From Croceicoccus naphthovorans (GTDB lineage: Bacteria; Pseudomonadota; Alphaproteobacteria; Sphingomonadales; Sphingomonadaceae), in the NCBI RefSeq assembly GCF_001028705.1, contig NZ_CP011770.1:3165501-3229500 (forward strand): a stretch of DNA of 64,000 nt, written 5' to 3'. The notes under the pieces are model-generated. The model ran no database searches. It had not been told where the DNA came from and was given only the letters and a program-made list of their open reading frames with translations. Position numbers and translations under genes: made by a program. Positions 51,315-59,254 of this stretch are shown here, one piece after another; position 1 is the first letter of the stretch, and each line of letters starts with the position of its first letter.

Positions 51315-53105
51315 ATGACGCGGGCGGCAATCTACGTCCGCGTATCAACCGCACGGCAGGCCGAGCGCGATCTGTCGATCCCCGATCAGATCGTCCAATG
51401 CCGCACATGGTGCGCTCGGCAGGGCATCGAGGTGGTGCAGGTCTTCTCCGAGCCGGGGGCTTCCGCCCTCGACGAAGATCGGCCCGTGTTCCAGGAGATG
51501 ATCCACACGGCGAAACGGACGGACAAGCCCTTTGATCTCGTTGTCGTGCATTCCCTGAGTCGGTTCAGCCGCGACTCGCTGCACTCCGAGCTTTATATCC
51601 GCGAGTTACGAAAAGCCGGGGTCGAACTGGTCTCCATCACGCAGGAGGTCGGACAAGACCCAACCGGTGAGATGTTCCGCAAGCTGCTGCACATCTTCGA
51701 CGAGCATCAGAGCCGGGAAACCGCCAAACACGTCCACCGCGCCATGTTGGAGAACGCTCGTCAGGGCTTCTGGAATGGTTCGCGACCGCCGTATGGCTAC
51801 GGCGTCGAGATCGCCGAGCGCCGAGGCAACAAGGACAAGAAAGTGCTGGTGGTCGACGAGGCCGAGGCGCGGGTCGTTCGGATGATCTTTGACATGGCCT
51901 CCGGCACCGAAGGCCGCCCGATGGGCGTGAAAGCCATCGCCACATGGCTCAACGAGCGCGGCCTCCTCCGGCGAGGACGCAGGTTCACGACCGGTGGCGT
52001 TCACGACATCCTGACCTCCACAACCTATCACGGGCTGCACCATTTCAACCGCACCGACAGCCGCAACGGTCGCCCACGCCCGCCGTCCGAATGGGTGCCG
52101 TTCGTGGTGCCCGCGATCATCGACGAAAAGACCTTCAACGCCGTGCAGGCTCTCCTGCAGAGCCGTGCGCCCAAACGAGTGGCCCCGCGCATCGTCAACT
52201 CCCCCACACTGCTGGCCAGAGTAGCCCGATGCGGCCATTGCGGGGCAGCTCTGATCCAGAACACCGGCAAGGGCGGGCAGTATCGCTATTACTGTTGCTC
52301 GACCCGTCTCAAGGAAGGCCCGTTCGGCTGCAAGGGACTGCGCATGCCGATGGACAAGCTCGATGACATTGTGATCGGCGAAGTATCGAAGCAGATATTG
52401 CAGCCGGATCACCTCGTCGCCCTGCTCGACGAATATCTGCGCACAGCGATCGAGCGCGAGGACCGCAACCGGGATCGCCTGCGTCAGATGCGCCAGGACC
52501 ATAAGGAAGCCGAGGCTGGTATCGCCCGGCTGCTGGAACTGGTCGAGAAGGGCCTCATGGACGCCGAGGATGCCTCGATGCGTGAGCGGCTGGTCAATCT
52601 GCGGTTCCGGCGCGACGAGCTTGCCGAACAGATTTCTGATCTGACCCGTCGCCTAGCGATGGCCGAGCCCATAATCACACCCGAGAAGATCGAGAAGGTT
52701 GCGCTGCTACTGCGTGAGAAGCTGCACAGCGGCCCGCCCGATCTGCGTCAAGCTTATGCCCGGCTGCTGCTCAACGAGGTCCGTGTCGACGATCGGGAAA
52801 TCCGCATCAGCGGCTCCAAGGCCGTGCTGGCCCGGAGCGCCGCAGGGGGCGTGGCCAAAACCACGCCCGCAGTTCTCTCTTTTGTTCGAGAATGGCGCAC
52901 TCGACAGGATTCGAACCTGTGGCCTCCGCCTTCGGGCAGCAGGGGAACAACAAGGAGGAAGGCAAGGCGAAGTCATGTTCCGCAATCGACGTCCTCGCAC
53001 CGATGTCGTCTGACAGGGGGCAACTTCGCGCGGCATTGCAAGGGGTCCGTGCAGTTGACTGGACACCGCTTGCCGCCGGACTCGATCGTGCCGAGGCTCT
53101 GCTGA
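51315..53105 (+). CDS. Large serine recombinase, C-terminus altered at att
   Basis: A serine integrase/resolvase. The catalytic domain starts RAAIYVRVSTARQAERDLSI with Ser11 as nucleophile, then VVVHSLSRFSRDSLHSELYI. The recombinase domain (GFWNGSRPPYGYGVEIAERR) follows, then the zinc ribbon (RCGHCGAALIQ, YYCCSTRLKEGPFGCKG) and a long coiled coil with Arg/Glu. From residue 527 the frame enters the tRNA-Arg repeat ([12 protein letters not shown] is tRNA sequence read as protein), so the last 70 residues are foreign. The natural end is probably near residue 525. Confidence 0.9.
   Translation: MTRAAIYVRVSTARQAERDLSIPDQIVQCRTWCARQGIEVVQVFSEPGASALDEDRPVFQEMIHTAKRTDKPFDLVVVHSLSRFSRDSLHSELYIRELRKAGVELVSITQEVGQDPTGEMFRKLLHIFDEHQSRETAKHVHRAMLENARQGFWNGSRPPYGYGVEIAERRGNKDKKVLVVDEAEARVVRMIFDMASGTEGRPMGVKAIATWLNERGLLRRGRRFTTGGVHDILTSTTYHGLHHFNRTDSRNGRPRPPSEWVPFVVPAIIDEKTFNAVQALLQSRAPKRVAPRIVNSPTLLARVARCGHCGAALIQNTGKGGQYRYYCCSTRLKEGPFGCKGLRMPMDKLDDIVIGEVSKQILQPDHLVALLDEYLRTAIEREDRNRDRLRQMRQDHKEAEAGIARLLELVEKGLMDAEDASMRERLVNLRFRRDELAEQISDLTRRLAMAEPIITPEKIEKVALLLREKLHSGPPDLRQAYARLLLNEVRVDDREIRISGSKAVLARSAAGGVAKTTPAVLSFVREWRTRQDSNLWPPPSGSRGTTRRKARRSHVPQSTSSHRCRLTGGNFARHCKGSVQLTGHRLPPDSIVPRLC
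52893..52935 (-). repeat. att repeat: 3' part of tRNA-Arg(CCG)
   Basis: 43 bp identical to 57767-57809, covering the tRNA from its CCA end to the anticodon. The identity stops exactly after the anticodon, the usual crossover zone of tRNA-directed integrases. It marks the end of the large element next to its recombinase genes, and also the distal end of the lasso island. Confidence 0.92.
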
Positions 53106-53212
53106 CGGCCTCCTCAACGCCGAGGGAGCAGATCATCTATGTTGTGTCAGATGGCGAAGAGACCTGCGGCGGCGATCCCGTGACCTCCGCCCGACGCATC
53201 GACAGCGGTCGC
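52936..53212 (+). pseudogene. von Willebrand factor A domain gene fragment
   Basis: The first bases after the att repeat continue a reading frame with VWA-protein sequence: GQQGNNKEEGKAKSCSAIDV, then TPLAAGLDRAEALL and QIIYVVSDGEETCGGDPVTS. The IIYVVSDGEETCGGDP motif is typical of periplasmic VWA proteins. There is no start, and similarity ends near 53200. It looks like a gene interrupted at the att crossover. Confidence 0.75.
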
Positions 53213-53583
53213 GCGCCGTCGATGCCGCAGGATGGATGGAGATCTGCCCACACCCGTTCCTATACGCGTCAGTTCGCCAAGGCCAGGGCCGGACAACCGT
53301 GACCCGTTCATTCAGGCACCTCGATCAGCTTAACCTTATGGGCCGTGCGCCGCCGATGGTCGCTGAAGCGCTCCCCGTTGCGGCTCTCGGTTCGGACACC
53401 ATTGCGTTTCCAAGGCTTGCAAAGTTTGCAGCCGCTCCGCTGGTTCCGCGACCTTTTTCTTTTGCAATGCATCGAGGTTGTCATCTTTCTGTCGCAAGCG
53501 AGGCGCCGTTCGTTTGTTCTTGACTCTCATACATCGTTTTGGATGATTAACCACGACATCCATCGCCCAGGGGGGATCAATAC
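53213..53583. other. Region before the lasso precursor
   Basis: About 370 bp without a clear gene; open frames give Arg/Pro-rich products with no family. It ends with the probable lasso promoter (53520-53548) and a strong ribosome site AGGGGGG, 7 bp before the precursor ATG. Confidence 0.5.
53520..53548 (+). promoter_or_regulatory. Probable promoter of the lasso cluster
   Basis: TTGACT (53520-53525), 17 bp, ATGATT (53543-53548), 35 bp upstream of the precursor start codon. The -10 box is a weak match. Confidence 0.45.
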
Positions 53584-53700
53584 ATGACGTTTCTTCGCGC
53601 GCTGTTTCAGGCTCTGTTCTGTCATCACGCGGCTGCCGGCGCCGTTCGCGGGGGCAGCGGCCACTTCAACGAACAATGCCACCCCGGCACCTATAACTGA
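53584..53700 (+). CDS. Lasso peptide precursor
   Basis: A 38-residue peptide that I read as a lasso precursor. The leader is MTFLRALFQALFCHHAAAGA-VR (22 residues) and the predicted core GGSGHFNEQCHPGTYN (16 residues). Gly1 could form the isopeptide bond with Glu8, giving an 8-residue ring; the ring pattern GGxGHxxE equals that of microcin J25. The tail Q-C-H-P-G-T-Y-N has a single Cys at position 10. The penultimate leader residue is Val, where Thr is usual. A strong ribosome site precedes it, and the B and cyclase genes follow directly. Not found by length-limited gene callers. Confidence 0.82.
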   Translation: MTFLRALFQALFCHHAAAGAVRGGSGHFNEQCHPGTYN

Positions 53701-53797
53701 ACGGAAAGCGGCCGCTGAAAGCTGGTCGCCTGTCAGGATAGATGACCGCCGCTGCCTGATTTACGGGCCGCGGTTCGGAAAACTGTACCTGCTCTCT

Positions 53798-54310
53798 GTG
53801 GAACGCCTTGGAGACAGGGTGTTTCGCCAGGTGATCGGCTTGTCCGGTCCAGACGACGCAGCACTCGCCGATCCATCCGACCGCGTTGGCTGGTCGCTTG
53901 CGAGCCAGGGCGACGATCTTCGCCCTGGGTCCGGATGGCGGATGCGGTTGGCCTATCACCTCCTTCATCATTCGCGTCATGGCCTGCCGTTCAGGCTGAG
54001 TGCGAAGCTGATCGGGCTGGCAGCGAGCCGTTCAGCAAGCCATCCGCACGGCGGGCAGAACACGGTAGAAGCGATCGCGCGTGCGGTTGCCGCCACGGAA
54101 GATGCCGTCGGATTCTCCGATTGCTATCCTCGCGCCTTGCTTACCGCTTGGCTGGCGCTTGCCGCGGGCAACTCCTGTGTTCTGGCGATCGGTGTGCTGG
54201 CGCCGACGCGAAAGTTGCACGCCTGGTGCACGGTCGCCGGTGTCCTGCCGTTCGAGCCGGTGGCAGAGCATTATCTTTATCAACCGGCCTGGACCATCAC
54301 GCTGCCCTGA
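53798..54310 (+). CDS. Lasso peptide B protein (leader recognition and protease)
   Basis: At least 170 residues. The C-terminal transglutaminase-like protease domain has the catalytic Cys in GFSDCYPRALLTAWLA and His in KLHAWCTVAGVLPFEPVAEH. It removes the leader so that the cyclase can act. The N-terminal part looks like the leader-binding (PqqD-like) domain. The same frame is open upstream with domain-like sequence (WSPVRIDDRRCLIYGPRFGK from about 53731), but no ATG, GTG or TTG occurs before the GTG at 53798. The real start may be CTG or ATA, or a base may be missing. The stop shares a base with the cyclase ATG (TGATG). Confidence 0.85.
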   Translation: MERLGDRVFRQVIGLSGPDDAALADPSDRVGWSLASQGDDLRPGSGWRMRLAYHLLHHSRHGLPFRLSAKLIGLAASRSASHPHGGQNTVEAIARAVAATEDAVGFSDCYPRALLTAWLALAAGNSCVLAIGVLAPTRKLHAWCTVAGVLPFEPVAEHYLYQPAWTITLP

Positions 54311-55860
54311 TGCCGGCCTTTTTTCGCCCAACCACAACGAATGTCGAAATTGGAGACGCCGAACTCGAGGTCCGCACTTCGGTCGCCACCCGGCACGTCA
54401 CGCTACCGGGCTGCGGCATCACCTATCTGTGCCTCTATGACGATGAAATCGATCAGCGGACCGAACTCTTCATCAGGCGCTTGGCGATGGCCGGCACGGA
54501 AGCGATCGCGCCTTATCTTGAACTGACCGACATCGCCTTCATTGTGCGGCATGATGGCAGTTTGTCGGTTATGCGCGGCGGAGCGTGCCCGATTGCACTC
54601 TATTACTGCCCAACCGAGAAGGGGCTGCGCTTCACAACCGCCCTGCCCGTCGCGAACACTTCACGCCTTTCCCGGCGTGGAATCATCATGGTCGTCGCCG
54701 CAGCGTGCCAGCACTCTTCTTATGAGCCGAACGCTTTCACCGAAACGCCAGTCGCCGGATGGCACCGGGTGCGTCGCGCCTCGATCAACCATTTCGTCGC
54801 GAACCGGCTCGAACGCTGCGAACTCATCGATGGACGACCGGTCCGCACAGTGAGCCGGGAAGAGATTGCCGCAGAGGTCCGTGCGGCATTCATGGCGTAC
54901 GGGAATTCGCAGGCCGGGATCACCAGATCGGTCCTGGAGGTTTCAGGCGGATTCGATAGCACGCTTGCCGCGACCACACTGATGGCGCGGCAGGACATGC
55001 ACGGCATCTCATCGGTCTATCCCTATTATGAGTTCCGCGACGAGGTCGAAGTGCAAGCGGGTGTCGCTGGAGAACTTGGAATTCCCCGCACTATCCTCGA
55101 CGGCACAACGCTTTTCCCCTACGCGCCCAGCGACGAGCCTGTGCGCTGGGACGAGCCGTCGGTCTATGTAACCGGCATCCGCCATGCCGAGCAGGTTGCG
55201 CGCTTCGCCAGTCGGCACCATGCACAGCGCATCTATATGGGGCATGGCGGGGACCAATGCTTCGCGACGGATCTGACCTCAAGGGAAGGACTTGTCCGCA
55301 ATCCACCGGGGCGAGGACCGTTTTCAGCGCGAAGCTGGGCCATTGTTTCCGCAGCCACAAAGGCCACTAACGCATCGCCCTGGATGGCCCGGTCAGCCGG
55401 CACGTTCGTCTATGACGCGCGGCAGGACCTATGGGTCAAGGAACGATATGGCGTCACCATCAGGACGCCGTTTTCCGATCTGCGCATATTTCAGGCAGGT
55501 CAGCTCTGGTCGGAGCACTCGGCGGCAAGGGGCAAGCGGCCCGACAAATCGATCCTGGTGGATGCGCTGGGCAGCTATCTTCCCGACGCCGTTGTCCGGC
55601 GGAAGGGCAAGACGGCCTATGACGGCGTTTGGATGCGCGCTTATGAACGCCATGCCACTCATATTGCCGATTGTTTCGATCGCGCCGCCGCCACGCTGGG
55701 GCATCTGGGCATTTCCGCAACATGGTTGATTCGCAGGACCCGCGCGCTTGGTGCCTGGAAGCCCGTGTCGGACAGGGAAGTGCTGGCGCTCTACGCGGTC
55801 GCGTTCTGGATTCTGGCTTGGGAACTTGACCGACCGGAGGAGCTTTGCTGGGCGCCGTGA
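54310..55860 (+). CDS. Lasso cyclase (asparagine synthase-like C protein)
   Basis: A 516-residue protein of the McjC type. It lacks an N-terminal Cys, so the glutaminase-like half is not catalytic. The ATP-pyrophosphatase loop VSGGFDSTLA is at residues 211-220, and YMGHGGDQCFATDLTS and RRKGKTAYDGVWMRAYERHA are later synthetase motifs. It adenylates the Glu8 side chain and joins it to Gly1. Its last 70 bp overlap the convergent DUF6445 gene. No transporter, isopeptidase or TonB receptor gene follows, unlike most proteobacterial lasso clusters. Confidence 0.92.
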   Translation: MPAFFRPTTTNVEIGDAELEVRTSVATRHVTLPGCGITYLCLYDDEIDQRTELFIRRLAMAGTEAIAPYLELTDIAFIVRHDGSLSVMRGGACPIALYYCPTEKGLRFTTALPVANTSRLSRRGIIMVVAAACQHSSYEPNAFTETPVAGWHRVRRASINHFVANRLERCELIDGRPVRTVSREEIAAEVRAAFMAYGNSQAGITRSVLEVSGGFDSTLAATTLMARQDMHGISSVYPYYEFRDEVEVQAGVAGELGIPRTILDGTTLFPYAPSDEPVRWDEPSVYVTGIRHAEQVARFASRHHAQRIYMGHGGDQCFATDLTSREGLVRNPPGRGPFSARSWAIVSAATKATNASPWMARSAGTFVYDARQDLWVKERYGVTIRTPFSDLRIFQAGQLWSEHSAARGKRPDKSILVDALGSYLPDAVVRRKGKTAYDGVWMRAYERHATHIADCFDRAAATLGHLGISATWLIRRTRALGAWKPVSDREVLALYAVAFWILAWELDRPEELCWAP

Positions 55861-56441
55861 TCCCGGGTAGCAATATCGAAGAAGAAATTCTGAAACAGCC
55901 TGCCGTTCTCCAACCGGTCGCCGAAATAGGCGCTCGCGCCATGGGCGAGATGCGCGTCGAACAGGACCAGGCGGTTATAGATATTGCTGATCCGGTCGAT
56001 CTCCTCCCAGTGCCCGCGGTCGAATTCCGCATCGCTCCCGAAGGTCAAGGCCATCAGTGCGGCGTCGCTGGACCGTCGGCGCAGACCGCTCCGGCGCCCG
56101 CGGAAGAAAGACAGGCCCGCTCCCAGCGGGGCGTCGGGGGTAAGAAACAGGACGCCTGCATAAGACTGACTGTCGGAATGATACGGGATGGCATCGTTGG
56201 CGAAGCAAACCTGGAATCGCCCGTTGGCGGTATTGTCGTCCCAATGCGCCAACTGATGACCGAGCAAATCCTCGAACCTTTGGCGATAGGGCGCCAGATG
56301 CAGGAAACGCGCCTCGGTACGCAGGCCGGCGCTGTGCATTTTGACATAGGGCTGCCTGAGCGCCGTCGCCCGCACGCCGTCGGGATCTGTCAGAAAGTCA
56401 TCGACGACGATGATCTGCGGGCCGGTGCTATCAACGACCAT
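55791..56441 (-). CDS. DUF6445 family, 2-oxoglutarate/Fe(II) oxygenase-like
   Basis: A 216-residue protein with a double-stranded beta-helix oxygenase pattern. IPYHSDSQSYAGVLFLTPDA gives an H-x-D, and YNRLVLFDAHLAHGASAYFG the distal His; GRLFQNFFFDI follows. PLGAGLSFFRGRRSG is the DUF6445 signature. Such enzymes are known among hydroxylases acting on peptides or small molecules. It is convergent with the cyclase and overlaps it by 70 bp, so the two have been together for some time, and a role in tailoring the peptide is possible. Confidence 0.75.
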   Translation of the reverse strand: MVVDSTGPQIIVVDDFLTDPDGVRATALRQPYVKMHSAGLRTEARFLHLAPYRQRFEDLLGHQLAHWDDNTANGRFQVCFANDAIPYHSDSQSYAGVLFLTPDAPLGAGLSFFRGRRSGLRRRSSDAALMALTFGSDAEFDRGHWEEIDRISNIYNRLVLFDAHLAHGASAYFGDRLENGRLFQNFFFDIATRDHGAQQSSSGRSSSQARIQNATA

Positions 56442-56621
56442 TGTTCCTTCCTTCCGCGAGCTACCTCCAAGGTGCCAGTTTATCTTTCGCGTAATCCTCA
56501 GACATGCTGACCACGATCGCGTGGTGAAGATTCACCTGAAGCGTTCTTCGAAATACGCATACCACATTCGTTGAAGCGCAGCGGGTTGCGGCAGAGTTGC
56601 ACAAGCGCGGCACTCGTCCCC

Positions 56622-57329
56622 TCATCGGGGCGGTGAGCAGGGCTTTCCTTCATATTCATGCCGGTGGAGCTTGTATTCACCCCCGCTCCAGCGAACCACT
56701 GGAAAACAGAACCCCGGTCCGCCGACCTGAATGTCGGGAAAATTGTCCGAACCTCTTGTCGCAAGCAACTCGGGAATTCCGATGCCGGCCGTCATAACCT
56801 TCCATTGGCCGTTCGGCTGCCGGGTCAACAACTGGAAGCTCAAACCCGACATGCCGAAGCAGATCGCGCCGCCTTCAGTCACGATGACCTCGGGCCGGCC
56901 ATCACCATTGATGTCTTCGATTGTCCCTATTGCACCGGCCTCATAGGACGCCCCCGCCGGCGGGTCTCCGCATGTGCCGCTTTCCCATTGTCGGCGCTTC
57001 TGTACATAGGTGAAACCTGCGGCCTGGAAGATGCTTCGCATCTCTGAGCTAACGCCATCCAAAGAAGCGCCCGAAGTTGACGAGCCGGCAACGGAATTGG
57101 CTTCCACGCTTGCCGCCGCGACACGATCAGCGGCGGCTGAAGTGGGCTCCGCCCCGGCTGATGAAGCGGGCGCCGCCAGGGCGATCCTTTCCGGCGAAGT
57201 TCCCGCTTCACTACCGCCGCCACCTGCAATTTCCTCACTCGTCGCACTCCGGCCCGATTGGCCGCCACAGGCCGTCAACGCCAAAGCAACCACCAGGGGA
57301 CCCAGTTTCCGGTCGAAGGATTTTATCAT
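56622..57329 (-). CDS. Lipoprotein with an FG-GAP/VCBS-like segment
   Basis: A 235-residue lipoprotein. The signal peptide MIKSFDRKLGPLVVALALTACGG contains the lipobox LTAC. An Ala/Ser/Gly-rich linker (residues 25-95) leads to a C-terminal domain with GTIEDINGDGRPEVIVTEGG, the calcium-binding DxNxDGxxD loop seen in integrin-like repeats. Similar proteins are common in Sphingomonadales. No link to lasso biosynthesis is apparent apart from location. Confidence 0.75.
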   Translation of the reverse strand: MIKSFDRKLGPLVVALALTACGGQSGRSATSEEIAGGGGSEAGTSPERIALAAPASSAGAEPTSAAADRVAAASVEANSVAGSSTSGASLDGVSSEMRSIFQAAGFTYVQKRRQWESGTCGDPPAGASYEAGAIGTIEDINGDGRPEVIVTEGGAICFGMSGLSFQLLTRQPNGQWKVMTAGIGIPELLATRGSDNFPDIQVGGPGFCFPVVRWSGGEYKLHRHEYEGKPCSPPR

Positions 57330-57766
57330 TTGCCCACCTCTGCACTGCTCTACGGCTTTACCGCCGCCTGTCCTCAGTTCCATGACAATAATACTGGCGT
57401 TGCCATCAAGCGATTGCCGAACGGCACGACCTCGGCACTGTCGTAAAGGCTCGCCCCGAAGGCGAAAGCGATTTCTGCAGGCCTCGGCGAGCGCTCGCAA
57501 ACCGACGAAATCGTCGGTCTTAACTGTTGCGCGATCGCGACGCCGAGACAGGTGTCTCAAATCTCCGGCTGAAATCCAGGAACTCTCCACTGATAGCGCC
57601 GTCGATTCGCGAGCAACCGCGCCGCCGAGGACTGAAGATTCGTAAACTATTGAAATTGAGGGGGTTTGGTGGAAATTGCTGCTTCCGCGACTGCTTCCGT
57701 GGTGGAAATTGCGCTGGAGGCCGCACAAGACGCCTGATTCAAGCGTTTGATTTCTAAGGGGAAATT
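57330..57766. other. Intergenic region next to the tRNA
   Basis: About 440 bp with no gene recognised. It holds one copy of a 17-bp repeat (57688-57704), also found on the other side of the tRNA, and several CTTCCG-type motifs, which could be integrase arm sites. Confidence 0.5.
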
Positions 57767-57903
57767 TGGCGCACTCGACAGGATTCGAACCTGTGGCCTC
57801 CGCCTTCGGAGGGCGGCGCTCTATCCAGCTGAGCTACGAGTGCATCCGGTCCCCCTTAGTTGGGGGCTCGAAAATCGTCAATCTGCCGACTGCTTCCGTG
57901 GTG
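57688..57903 (+). repeat. 17-bp direct repeat on both sides of the tRNA
   Basis: CGACTGCTTCCGTGGTG occurs at 57688-57704 and 57887-57903. GCTTCCGCGA also occurs next to each copy (57681-57690 and 57903-57912), in reversed order. The region therefore carries four or five related GCTTCCG blocks around the tRNA gene. Confidence 0.75.
57767..57843 (-). tRNA. tRNA-Arg (anticodon CCG)
   Basis: A 77-nt tRNA with encoded CCA. Acceptor stem GCACTCG pairs with CGAGTGC; the D arm is GCTCAGCTGGATAGAGC; the anticodon stem CCGCC/GGCGG encloses CTCCGAA with anticodon CCG (+ strand 57807-57809); the T arm is CAGGTTCGAATCCTG. It reads CGG codons. The left (3') half is duplicated at 52893-52935, so this gene is the integration target. 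Confidence 0.97.
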
Positions 57904-58010
57904 CTTCCGCGACGCTTTTGCCTCGAAAAACCGCTTCCGTCAAAATCGGCCTAAAACCCTGTTTCTACGACCTTATTTTCTTCCTCAAACGCCCGAATAT
58001 CAGCTTGACT

Positions 58011-58055
<45 letters not shown>

Positions 58056-58205
58056 GCGAGGATTGCCTCGTGCGGCAGGGGCAGGCGCTTAGCAGCCGGT
58101 TCGCGCGCTTGCCAGCCCCTTTTGCTTGCTCGCCCTCCGGAAGGCAAATGTCCCGAAGGCGAGCGTTAGGGCTTTAATAACGATGCCGCCCTTAGCATTG
58201 CCTGC

Positions 58206-58580
58206 ATGAGCGCGATTCCCGACTTTCCCACCGACGATATGGGCACCCCCACCGGGTGTGAGGAAGACGTATTGTCAGCGCGCTGGGCCGCGATGCATCG
58301 GTCGGCGGATGCGTTGGCCAAGATGCTGGGGCCGCAGGCCGGGCCGGAGCGGAACTATTCGCTCTATCCCGTCGGCCTGCCGCAGCACGATCGGACGGAG
58401 CTTGAGGCCGGCACCGCCGATCTTTGCGCGATGATGGAACTGGGCGTCTATGCCATCCTGCAGGCACGCGAACACGGGGCAGAGGCGAAAGTCGCGGCCA
58501 AGGCGCTGCTCCGCCGGTTCGAGGACAAGCGGCGCCGCCTTCTGTCCGAGGTTGAGACCGAGGCCGATCTCGCCGCCTGA
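58206..58580 (+). CDS. Hypothetical protein, host chromosome
   Basis: A 124-residue soluble protein with Cys near the start (TGCEEDVLSARWAAMHRSAD) and a helical C-terminal half (ELGVYAILQAREHGAEAKVA). It reads as a small conserved protein of Sphingomonadales; I know no function. It is the first gene right of the tRNA locus. Confidence 0.65.
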   Translation: MSAIPDFPTDDMGTPTGCEEDVLSARWAAMHRSADALAKMLGPQAGPERNYSLYPVGLPQHDRTELEAGTADLCAMMELGVYAILQAREHGAEAKVAAKALLRRFEDKRRRLLSEVETEADLAA

Positions 58581-58651
58581 TCCGGGCAGGCGCGCTCCCT
58601 TTCGAAATATCCGCTTGCCCTGTTCCCGGTTCGTTCCGTACAGTCCCGGGT

Positions 58652-59170
58652 ATGGCCGACTCGTCCACCGCATTCGCCCTTTCGCCTGACACCGATGCCA
58701 CTGCGCTGGCCGGGGCCGCCGCCGTAGCGCGCGGGATTTCCCGATTGTTCGCGCGAAACGACATCTGGGCCTTGCCCGAAATGCCGCTGGTGGGCGGGCG
58801 ACGGGCGGACCTGATGGGGGTCGATTCGCGGGGCAAAGTCGTAATCGTGGAGATCAAGGTTTCGCGCGCAGACCTGATGGGCGATGGCAAGTGGACCGAT
58901 TACCTTGACCATTGCGACCGGTTCTATTGGGGGCTTTCGCCCGAACTTGACCGTCAATGCCTTGAAACCGGCGATTTTCACCCCGACCGCTGCGGCGTGA
59001 TCGTGGCAGATGGTTATGATGCGGAAATCCTGCGCCCGGCCCCGTTGCTAAAGCTGAACCCGGCGCGGCGGCGGATGGAGGTGGAGCGGCTGGCACGCTG
59101 TGCCTTGCGGCGGCGGCAGGTCGATCTGGACCCGCATTGCGCGCCTTGGGGCGGCGAGCATTCGGGGTAG
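58652..59170 (+). CDS. mmcB: MmcB family DNA repair protein
   Basis: A 172-residue protein of the MmcB (DUF1052) family, PD-(D/E)XK-fold proteins that contribute to DNA-damage resistance in Caulobacter. The nuclease-like core is GRRADLMGVDSRGKVVIVEI, KVSRADLMGDGKWTDYLDHC, with D-x(10)-ExK (VEIK). FYWGLSPELDRQCLE, CGVIVADGYDAEILRP complete the family pattern. The gene belongs to the host core set. Confidence 0.9.
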   Translation: MADSSTAFALSPDTDATALAGAAAVARGISRLFARNDIWALPEMPLVGGRRADLMGVDSRGKVVIVEIKVSRADLMGDGKWTDYLDHCDRFYWGLSPELDRQCLETGDFHPDRCGVIVADGYDAEILRPAPLLKLNPARRRMEVERLARCALRRRQVDLDPHCAPWGGEHSG

Positions 59171-59254
59171 TACAGACCTCACAGGACACGGTTGGCGGTG
59201 GGCAACACCTCCCCGGCCTTTTTTCGTACGCCGGTTGCGGGTAAGACGCGGGGC

